A program made the position numbers and the translations under genes. Below are positions 8,744-15,544 of a DNA stretch of 64,000 nt, piece by piece (position 1 is the stretch's first letter; the number at the start of each line of letters is the position of its first letter). The stretch comes from Holophagales bacterium. GTDB taxonomy: Bacteria; Acidobacteriota; Thermoanaerobaculia; UBA5066. The stretch covers positions 372,001 to 436,000 of the forward strand of contig JADKBZ010000004.1 in the NCBI GenBank assembly GCA_016714815.1, read 5' to 3'. The notes beneath the pieces were generated by a model. It did no database searches, was not told the origin of the DNA, and worked only from the letters and a program-made list of their open reading frames with translations.

Positions 8744-8794
8744 CCGGACCTGTTCGGTCCGGATCGAGAACATCAGGACCCATTCTGCCCTGAT
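8742..8794. promoter_or_regulatory. two tandem 23-bp dyads (putative operators)
   Basis: The first dyad (8742-8764) is ATCCGGACC, spacer TGTTC, GGTCCGGAT, a perfect 9-bp inverted repeat. The second (8772-8794) is ATCAGGACC, spacer CATTC, TGCCCTGAT, an imperfect copy with the same 9-5-9 design. Their centres are 30 bp apart, about three helical turns. They lie between divergent genes (GT-C on the minus strand, hydrogenase operon on the plus strand). The octamer GATTCCGA occurs three times nearby (8792, 8837, 8862). A dimeric repressor or activator is the likely reader. Confidence 0.45.
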
Positions 8795-8810
8795 TCCGAA
8801 CACCCCTTCC

Positions 8811-8839
8811 TCGACAACCCCAGACCCGAGGACTAGGAT
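8811..8839 (+). promoter_or_regulatory. promoter of the hydrogenase operon
   Basis: TCGACA (8811-8816, five of six matches to TTGACA) and TAGGAT (8834-8839) are separated by exactly 17 bp. The predicted transcription start near 8846 gives a leader of about 150 nt before hydC, and that leader contains an intrinsic terminator. Confidence 0.5.
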
Positions 8840-8896
8840 TCCGAAGGGGCACATCCTTTTTGATTCCGACGCACCACTCTCAATTCGTCTTCGTCC

Positions 8897-8919
8897 GCCT
8901 GGCTGCGGCCAGGCTTTTT
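8897..8919 (+). terminator. intrinsic terminator in the hydrogenase leader (attenuator candidate)
   Basis: GCCTGGC (8897-8903), loop TGCG, GCCAGGC (8908-8914), then five T residues. It lies on the plus strand between the predicted promoter and hydC, and the gene to the left is transcribed away from it. It therefore cannot end an upstream plus-strand gene; it would stop leader transcripts unless antiterminated. Confidence 0.6.
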
Positions 8920-8997
8920 GTTGCCCGCCGCGCGAACCGGCCGGCTGCCGCGCGCCCTCACCGCGCCGAGCCGCTTCCCCCGGCCTAAGGAGGACTC

Positions 8998-9522
8998 ATG
9001 CTGGTCCAGGTCACATCTCCCCCTCCCCCTCCCGTCACCGCCTGCAAGTGCGGCGAAGCCACCGAGGAAGAGAAGCTCGCCCGCATCGGGGAGGTCGTCG
9101 AGGCCTTCCGCGACAAGCCCGGAAGCCTCATCCAGATCCTCCACCTCGCGCAGGGGATCTACGGCTACCTGCCGATCCACGTCCAGAAGGTCATCGCCGA
9201 GAAGCTCGACATCCCCGTCTCCGAGGTCTGGGGGGTCACGACCTTCTACTCGTTCTTCTCGACGAAGCCGAGGGGCGAATACTCCATCCGCGTCTGCATG
9301 GGAACCGCCTGCTACGTGCGGGGTGGGATGGAGATCGTCAAGCGGCTGTCGCAGACGCTCGGCGTCGGGGTCGGCGAGACGACGCCCGACGGGAAGTTCA
9401 CGCTCGAGGTGATGCGCTGCATCGGCGCGTGCGGGCTCGCCCCGGCCCTCCTCGTCAACGACCGCGTCGTCCGGCAGGTCAACCCGGACAAGCTCAACCG
9501 GGTCCTGGCCCTCTGCGGATGA
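8998..9522 (+). CDS. hydC: HydC/NuoE-like [2Fe-2S] subunit of an [FeFe]-hydrogenase
   Basis: A 174-residue thioredoxin-fold [2Fe-2S] protein of the NuoE family. Cluster cysteines lie in VCMGTACYVRG and in MRCIGACGLAPALLV, preceded by the characteristic VWGVTTFYSFFS. Within trimeric HydABC hydrogenases it relays electrons between the flavin subunit and the catalytic subunit. A short N-terminal extension carries a CKCG motif. The ATG at 8998 has a strong Shine-Dalgarno (AAGGAGG) 5 nt upstream. The next gene begins almost at its stop codon. It could equally be called NuoE or HoxE, but the downstream hydA settles the role. Confidence 0.88.
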   Translation: MLVQVTSPPPPPVTACKCGEATEEEKLARIGEVVEAFRDKPGSLIQILHLAQGIYGYLPIHVQKVIAEKLDIPVSEVWGVTTFYSFFSTKPRGEYSIRVCMGTACYVRGGMEIVKRLSQTLGVGVGETTPDGKFTLEVMRCIGACGLAPALLVNDRVVRQVNPDKLNRVLALCG

Positions 9523-9533
9523 GGAAGCGAAAG

Positions 9534-12500
9534 ATGACACCCGAACCGAACCTCGCCCATCCCGCCTCGAAAGCCGACCTCGACGCCATCGCCGCCCGGT
9601 GGCGCGCCGGCCAGGAGACGAAGAAGTACCAGCTCCTCGTCTGCGCCGGCGCCGGCTGCGTCTCCTCCGGCTGCCACGCCGTCAAGCACGCGCTCCTTTC
9701 GGCGATCAAGGACGCCGGCCTCGCCAGCGACACGGTCGTCCACGAGACGGGCTGCCTCGGCTCCTGCCACCTCGGCCCGACGCTCGTCGTCCAGCCCGAC
9801 GGCGTCCTCTACACCGAGCTCAAACCAGAGAACATGAAGGGGATCGTCAAGCAGCACCTCGTCCACCACGAGGTGGTCGAAGCCCACTGCTGGGTCGACC
9901 CGGAGACGAAGGAACCGGTCCCCCTCCTCTCCGACATCGAGTTCTTCCACCGCCAGACCCGCCTCGTCACGGCGCGCTGCGGCTCCACGCCGTACGCCTC
10001 TCTCGAGGCGTACATCGCCTCCGACGGCTACCAGGCGCTCGCGAAGGTCCTCGCGGGAATGACGCGGGAGCAGGTGATCCAGGAGATGCGAGCCTCGGGC
10101 CTCAGGGGCCGTGGCGGCGGGGGCTTCCCCGTCGGCGCCAAGTGGCAGGCGGGCTTCAAGGCGAAAGGGGCGGAGAAGATCGTCGTCTGCAACGCGGACG
10201 AAGGGGACCCGGGCGCCTTCATGGACCGCTCCCTCCTCGAGGGGGACCCGCACGCCATCCTCGAAGGGATGCTCGTCGCCGGCTACGCCATCGGCGCCTC
10301 GCAGGGCTACGTCTACGTCCGCGCCGAGTACCCGCTCGCCGTCGAGCGCCTCGAGGTCGCGATCCGCCAGGCGCGGGAGTGGGGCCTCCTCGGGCCGAAC
10401 GTCATGGGGACTCCCTTCGCCTTCGACGTCGAGATCCGGATCGGCGCCGGCGCCTTCGTCTGCGGCGAGGAGACGGCGCTCATGCACTCCGTCGAGGGGA
10501 AGCGCGGCGAGCCTCGGCAGAAGCCGCCGTTCCCCTTCGAGAAGGGGATCTTCGGCAAGCCGACGATCATCAACAACGTCGAGACCCTCGCGAACGTCCC
10601 GGTCATCCTCCGCAGCGGCGGCGCCTGGTTCGCCTCGCTCGGCACCCCGAAGAGCAGCGGGACGAAGGTCTTCGCCCTCGCGGGAAAGATCGAGAACACC
10701 GGCATCGTCGAGGTCCCGATGGGGATCACCCTCGGCGAGGTCGTCCACGACATCGCGGGCGGCATCCCGAAAGGGAAGCGCTTCAAGGCGGCGCAGACGG
10801 GCGGCCCCTCGGGCGGGTGCCTCACGCGCGAGCACCTCAACACCCCGATCGACTACGACTCCCTCGTCCACCTCGGGACGATCATGGGATCGGGCGGCCT
10901 CATCGTCATGGACGAGGACTCGTGCATGGTCGACGTCGCCCGCTTCTTCCTCGATTTCGTCCAGGACGAGAGCTGCGGCAAGTGCGTCCCCTGCCGCATC
11001 GGGACGAAACGGATGCTCGAGATCCTGACGCGGATCACGAAGGGCCAGGGGAAGGAAGGGGACATCGCCCTCCTCGAGGAGCTCGCGGAGAACTGCCGCG
11101 AGACCTCCACCTGCGGCCTGGGCCAGACGGCGGGCAATCCCGTCCTGTCCACGATCCGCCACTTCCGCGAGGAGTACGAGGAGCACATCCGCGACGGGCA
11201 CTGCCGCGCCGGAGTCTGCTCGGACCTCTTCAAGTCCCCCTGCCAGAACGCCTGCCCCGCGGGGGTCGACGTCCCGGGCTACGTGGCGCTCGTGGCCGCG
11301 GGGCGCCCGCGCGACGCCTACTTCCTCGTCCGCCGAGAGAACCCCTTCCCCGCCATCTGCGGTCGCGTCTGCACGCACCCCTGCGAGGACAAGTGCCGCC
11401 GGGCGCAGCTCGACGAGCCCGTCGCCATCTGCGACCTGAAGCGCTACGCCGCCGACTACGTCTTCGCCAACGACGAGCCGCACCGCGACCTCGTCTTCCC
11501 GAAGAAGGCCGAATCGGTCGGCGTCATCGGTGCCGGCCCTTCGGGGCTCACCTGTGCCTACTACCTCGCGCGCCTCGGCTACGGCGTCACCGTCTACGAG
11601 TCGCTCCCGGTCGCCGGCGGCATGCTCGCCTCCGGGATCCCCGAGTACCGCCTCCCGAAGGAAGTCCTCGCGCGGGAGATCCGGCTCGTCGAGCAGGTCG
11701 GCGTGAAGATCCAGACCGGCGTCGAGATCGGCAAGGACGTGAAGTTCGAGGAGCTGCAGCAGCGCCACCAGGCGATCTACGTCGCGACCGGCACCCACTT
11801 CCCGAACAAGGCCGAGATCCCCGGCGAGGACAAGGCCGGCATCGCGCACGGCGTCTCGTTCCTGCGCGAGGCCAACCTCGGCCGGACGGTCGAGATCGGA
11901 CTGAACGTCGTCGTCATCGGCGGCGGCTCCACGGCGTTCGACGCGGCCCGCACGGTCCTGCGCCTCGGGGCCCAGAAGGTGACGGTGCTCTACCGGCGGC
12001 AGGTCGAGGACATGCCCGCCGACCCGCGCGAGATCAACGAGGCGCGAGAGGAGGGGATCGAGATCCTCCCGCTCGTCGCGCCCGTCGAGTTCCTCGGCAA
12101 CGGCCACGTCACGGGCGTCAAGTGCGTGAAGATGGAGCTCAAGGGCTTCGACGACGGCGGCCGGAGGAAACCCCGGACCGTCGCCGGGTCCGAGTTCGTC
12201 GTCGAGGCCGACATGGTGATACCCGCCATCAGCCAGCACTCCGACCTGCCGTTCATCGACCGGGACGAGGTGCTGCTGACGAAGTGGGGAACGCTCGTCG
12301 TCGACAAGGAGACGATGATGACCAGCAAGCGCGGCGTCTTCTCCGGCGGCGACGTCGTCCGTGGGCCGGACGTCGCGATCCAGGCGATCGCCGACGGCAA
12401 GCGGGCCGCCCGCTCCATCGACCTGTACCTCGGCGGGACCGGCGTCCTCAACAAGGGAGACGAGATCCCGATCCCGCGCCCCATCGACGAGAGCGACGTC

Positions 12501-12638
12501 GCCGAGCACGAGCGATTCCCGATGCGCTTCCTCGAACCCGAGAACCGCAAGAAGGGGTTCCAGGAGGTCGCCGCGGGCTTCCACAAGCTGAACGCCATCG
12601 CCGAGGCCATGCGGTGCCTGCGCTGCGACCGGCGGTAG
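9534..12638 (+). CDS. hydB: HydB/NuoF-like NADH-flavin subunit fused to a GltD/NfnB-like flavoprotein
   Basis: A 1034-residue multidomain subunit. In order: a thioredoxin-like [2Fe-2S] domain (CAGAGCVSSGCHAVK, ETGCLGSCHLGP); the NuoF flavin/NADH domain (GLRGRGGGGFPVGAKW, NADEGDPGAFMDRS); an SLBB domain; and the NuoF [4Fe-4S] domain (ESCGKCVPCRIGTKR, STCGLGQ). Then comes a GltD-type N-terminal Fe-S domain (CQNACPAGVDVPGY, ICGRVCTHPCEDKC), followed by a two-nucleotide-binding flavoprotein (VGVIGAGPSGLTCAYYLARLG, VVVIGGGSTAFDAARTVLRLG). Ordinary HydB ends in a two-cluster ferredoxin, here replaced by the GltD part (from about 11225). This suggests a second NAD(P)H site. ATG 9534 has GAGGAAG upstream; ATG 9519 overlaps the hydC stop and is the alternative. 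Confidence 0.88.
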   Translation: MTPEPNLAHPASKADLDAIAARWRAGQETKKYQLLVCAGAGCVSSGCHAVKHALLSAIKDAGLASDTVVHETGCLGSCHLGPTLVVQPDGVLYTELKPENMKGIVKQHLVHHEVVEAHCWVDPETKEPVPLLSDIEFFHRQTRLVTARCGSTPYASLEAYIASDGYQALAKVLAGMTREQVIQEMRASGLRGRGGGGFPVGAKWQAGFKAKGAEKIVVCNADEGDPGAFMDRSLLEGDPHAILEGMLVAGYAIGASQGYVYVRAEYPLAVERLEVAIRQAREWGLLGPNVMGTPFAFDVEIRIGAGAFVCGEETALMHSVEGKRGEPRQKPPFPFEKGIFGKPTIINNVETLANVPVILRSGGAWFASLGTPKSSGTKVFALAGKIENTGIVEVPMGITLGEVVHDIAGGIPKGKRFKAAQTGGPSGGCLTREHLNTPIDYDSLVHLGTIMGSGGLIVMDEDSCMVDVARFFLDFVQDESCGKCVPCRIGTKRMLEILTRITKGQGKEGDIALLEELAENCRETSTCGLGQTAGNPVLSTIRHFREEYEEHIRDGHCRAGVCSDLFKSPCQNACPAGVDVPGYVALVAAGRPRDAYFLVRRENPFPAICGRVCTHPCEDKCRRAQLDEPVAICDLKRYAADYVFANDEPHRDLVFPKKAESVGVIGAGPSGLTCAYYLARLGYGVTVYESLPVAGGMLASGIPEYRLPKEVLAREIRLVEQVGVKIQTGVEIGKDVKFEELQQRHQAIYVATGTHFPNKAEIPGEDKAGIAHGVSFLREANLGRTVEIGLNVVVIGGGSTAFDAARTVLRLGAQKVTVLYRRQVEDMPADPREINEAREEGIEILPLVAPVEFLGNGHVTGVKCVKMELKGFDDGGRRKPRTVAGSEFVVEADMVIPAISQHSDLPFIDRDEVLLTKWGTLVVDKETMMTSKRGVFSGGDVVRGPDVAIQAIADGKRAARSIDLYLGGTGVLNKGDEIPIPRPIDESDVAEHERFPMRFLEPENRKKGFQEVAAGFHKLNAIAEAMRCLRCDRR

Positions 12639-12648
12639 GAAGAAGGCC

Positions 12649-14452
12649 ATGACGAATCCCGTTCACCTCGTGATCAACGGCCGGCCCGTGAGGGCCGAGA
12701 GCGACTGGTCGGTCCTGGAGACCGCCAAGCACAACGGCATCAAGATCCCCCACTTCTGCTACCTCGAGGGCGTCCACCAGATCGGCTCCTGCCGCGTCTG
12801 CGTCGTCGAGGTCGAGGGGATGAGGAGCCTCCAGGCCTCCTGCACGATCCCCGTCCGCGAGGGGATGGTCGTGAATACGAACACCGCGCGCGTGAAGAAG
12901 GCGCGCGAGGTCCTCTACGAGCTGATGCTCTCCGACCACCCGCGCAACTGCCTCTCCTGCTTCCGGAACCAGAACTGCGAGTTCCAGAAGCTGGCCGAGG
13001 AGATCAAGATCCCCGACTGCCGGTTCGAGGGCGAGAAGTCGAAGGACTTCGTCGACTCCTCCACCCCCTCGATCTTCCGCGACACGGGCAAGTGCATCCT
13101 CTGCCGGCGCTGCGTCACCGTCTGCAGCGAGATCCAGGGCGTCGGCGTCCTCGGGGTCAACCATCGCGGCTTCAAGACGACGATCGGCCCCGCCGCCGAC
13201 CTTCCCCTCGGCTCCAGCAATTGCGCCAACTGCGGCCAGTGCGTCATGGTCTGCCCCACCGGGGCGCTCCTGACGCGGGCCGACATGAACCCGGTCTGGA
13301 ACGCCCTGTTCGACCCGAAGGTGCGCACCGTCGTCCAGACGGCCCCGGCCGTCCGCGTCGCGCTCGGAGAGATGTTCGGGATGCCTCCGGGGACGAGCGT
13401 CACCGGAAAGATGGCCCACGCCCTCCGTCTCCTCGGCTTCAACGACGTCTTCGACACGAACTTCGCCGCCGACCTGACGATCCTCGAGGAGGGGACCGAG
13501 TTCCTGAACCGGGCCTCTCTCCGCGGTGCGCGGCGAGGCGACGGTCCTCCCGATGATCACCTCCTGCTCGCCGGGCTGGATCAAGTACGTCGAGCACGAG
13601 TTCCCCGGCCAGCTCGCACACCTCTCGTCCTGCAAGTCGCCCCACATGATGCTCGGCGCCCTCGCCAAGACCTACTACGCGCGGAAGATCGGCGTCGACC
13701 CGAAGAACATGTTCGTCGTCTCCGTCATGCCGTGCACGGCGAAGAAGTTCGAGATCACGCGCCCCGAGATGTTCATCGACGGCCGCCCCACCGTCGACGC
13801 CGTCCTGACGACGCGCGAGCTCGCGCGGATGATCAAGGAGGCCGGCATCGACTTCAATTCCCTCGAGGGGAGCGGTTTCGACGAGCCCCTCGGCCTCTCC
13901 ACCGGCGCCGCCGACATCTTCGGAGCGACCGGCGGAGTCATGGAAGCGGCTCTCCGGACGGTCTACGAGGTCGTCACCGGCCGAGAGATCCCCTTTCCGC
14001 AGCTCGACGTCACGCCCGTCCGCGGCCTCTCGTCGGTCAAGGAAGCCTCCTTCACCCTCGAGGACGTCAAGCCCGAGTTCAGGGAGCTCGAGGGCTTCAC
14101 GGTCAAGGTCGCCGTCACGAGCGGCCTGAAGGGCGCCAAGCGCCTCATGAAGGAGGTCGCCGCCGGCACGGCGCCGTGGCACTTCATCGAGGTCATGGGC
14201 TGCCCGGGCGGCTGCATCGCCGGAGGCGGACAGCCCCGCCCGACGACGCGCACCATCCGCGAAGCGCGGATGCGCGCCATCTACGCCGAAGACGCCGGCA
14301 AGCCGCGCCGCAAGTCGCACGAGAACCAGGCCGTCATGGCCCTCTACGACGACTACCTCGGCAAGCCGCTCGGCCACCTCTCCCACGAGCTCCTCCACAC
14401 CCACTACACCCCGCGCGGACGCTTCAACGAGCTGACGCCGAAGGGGAGCTGA
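12649..14452 (+). CDS. hydA: [FeFe]-hydrogenase catalytic subunit HydA, apparent frameshift
   Basis: Catalyses reversible proton reduction to hydrogen. The first frame (from ATG 12649, SD AGGAAGAAGG) carries the N-terminal [2Fe-2S] domain (C37, C48, C51, C65), the HPRNCLSCFRNQNC His/Cys cluster motif and two [4Fe-4S] motifs (CILCRRCVTVC, CANCGQCVMVC). The H-cluster signatures TSCSPGW, MPCTAKKFE and EVMGCPGGCIAGGGQP lie in a frame shifted by +1. The first frame loses family resemblance after EEGTEFLNR, and the second picks up at EATVLPMITSCSPGW, so the shift falls between about 13508 and 13530. Removing one base gives a normal ~600-residue HydA. It is either a sequencing error or a recent inactivation; all active-site motifs are intact on both sides. 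Confidence 0.85.
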
Positions 14453-14502
14453 ACCGGCGACGCGCCCCCCTCGCGCCGCCGCAACGCGCCCCGGTTTCCC
14501 CA

Positions 14503-14532
14503 AAACGGCCCGGCTTCACCGCCGGGCCGTTT
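14503..14532 (+). terminator. intrinsic terminator after hydA
   Basis: A perfect 12-bp stem (AAACGGCCCGGC and its complement GCCGGGCCGTTT) with a 6-nt loop, followed by a short pyrimidine run (CCTTGCC). It lies 51 bp past the hydA stop and would end the hydrogenase operon. Confidence 0.7.
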
Positions 14533-14535
14533 CCT

Positions 14536-14934
14536 TGCCGGCCTGGGAGGGAGTGCGGCGCGCCCGAGGAGACCGGAGGGACCGGAGAACCTGCGAAGCC
14601 ACTTCACCCTGCCGCACGAGTCGCGGACGGGGGGGGGTGTCCCACGGCGGCCCTGCGCGCCCGCGACCCGCATCGGCCCCGCTGCGCGGGCCGCCGGGGC
14701 GATCGCGAACGCCTCGCGCTCGCCGGGGGGCCTGAGCTTCGCGCGGCCCCCCGGACCCCCGCCCAGAATCCGATCGCCGTTGTCGTGCAGGCATCGTTCT
14801 CGTTGCACGCGCGCGACCGCCTGATCCGGCGGCCTGCTCGCGGAGCCGTGCGGGTCCCCGCGGGTGCTCGGACGCCGCTCGCGGGACACCCCTCCCCCCC
14901 GCTCAGATCCCCGGCAGGCAAGGGAACCAGAAAT
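14536..14934. other. non-coding stretch, nothing recognisable
   Basis: About 400 bp of very GC-rich sequence after the hydrogenase terminator. Frames are open because of the composition, but none shows a Shine-Dalgarno or a family resemblance. It contains a G9 run (14629-14637). Its right border is the repeat at 14935, so it may be the remains of a decayed insertion. Confidence 0.5.
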
Positions 14935-14956
14935 GGGGTCAGGTCTTGATTTTCTA
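14935..14956 (+). repeat. dispersed GGGGTCAGGTCTTG repeat, copy A
   Basis: A 22-bp sequence beginning GGGGTCAGGTCTTG, identical over all 22 bp to 22469-22490 and close to 28024-28046. It sits in a gene-free stretch next to an inverted-repeat element whose arms also begin GGGGT(T/C)AG, suggesting a common mobile origin. Confidence 0.65.
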
Positions 14957-14993
14957 CTATAGAGATTGCTAAATGGAGAGCGCCGTAAGCTTC

Positions 14994-15068
14994 GGGGTTA
15001 GTTCCGTTTTCCGTTGCAAGTCGCCAGACTGCGATGGGGTCGGTAGAACGAATAACGGAACTGACCCC
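14994..15068. mobile_element. 75-bp inverted-repeat element (MITE/REP-like)
   Basis: Two arms of about 24 bp face each other. The left arm starts GGGGTTAGTTCCGTT (14994) and the right arm ends AACGGAACTGACCCC (15068); 14 of these 15 positions are complementary, with looser pairing further in. The head GGGGTNAG is shared with the dispersed repeat 38 bp upstream. No transposase gene lies in the window. The shape is that of a non-autonomous element, possibly mobilised in trans by a Y1/RAYT-type transposase (inference). Confidence 0.55.
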
Positions 15069-15234
15069 GCGGCCTCTCTTATAGTCGCCGCAGAGCGTGG
15101 AGCGTGGATCAACCTCCTTTCTGGCGGGCCCCGTTCTGGCGCGGCCGCCGAAGGCGGCTCCTGCGGATCGCTGAAGCTCGCCGGCCGCGGGTGGGGCGGG
15201 GCGTCCCGCGAGCCGCCCCCGAGCACGCTCGGGG

Positions 15235-15342
15235 ACCCGCTCGAGCTCGCGAGGACCGGGCGGGAATCAGGCCCGCGCGCTGTTTGAGCGAAGCGAGTTC
15301 GCGCGGGCCCCCCGCCCGGCCGCAGCGAGCTCGGAAGCGGGT
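15235..15342. repeat. long imperfect intergenic hairpin
   Basis: About 108 nt that fold back on themselves. The outer arms are ACCCGCTCGAGCTCGC (15235-15250) and GAGCTCGGAAGCGGGT (15327-15342); inside these GACCGGGCGGG faces CCCGCCCGG, and the inner stem GGCCCGCGCG faces CGCGCGGGCC. The apex contains TTTGAGCGAAGCGAG. There is no T tract. It could be a REP-like element or an mRNA-stabilising structure upstream of the prolyl oligopeptidase gene. Confidence 0.45.
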
Positions 15343-15544
15343 CGAGCGCGCGCAGCAGGCGGCCGCGGGACGTACCGCACCGCACGCGGCCCCCTGCCGG
15401 AGAGACGTGACGATGAAGCTCGGTCTCCCGGTCTCCCGGTCTCCCCCGGCCCCCGGCCCCCGGTCCCCCGGTCCCAGCCCCGTCGCCTATGATCTCCGGA
15501 CGCGCGGCTCGCGCCGCGCCCAGACCGCACCCTTCGGAGGCTCC

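Noticed and set aside
8544..9533. In-frame extension upstream of hydB
   Set aside because: It runs back through hydC and the divergent promoter region. Its sequence is Arg/Pro/Ser-rich, and the Shine-Dalgarno before 9534 fixes the start.
9312..12650. Very long open frame (over 1,100 codons) opposite hydB
   Set aside because: High GC content keeps the antisense frame open. Its translation is Asp/Arg/Val-rich with no motif, while the plus strand holds a clear flavoprotein.
14629..14637. G9 homopolymer as a phase-variation tract
   Set aside because: It lies in the gene-free stretch and no open frame or promoter depends on it.
15105..15122. TGGATCAACCTCCTTTCT, like the 3' end of 16S rRNA
   Set aside because: It has one extra base against the rRNA end and nothing upstream resembles rRNA. 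A match this short is not an rRNA remnant.
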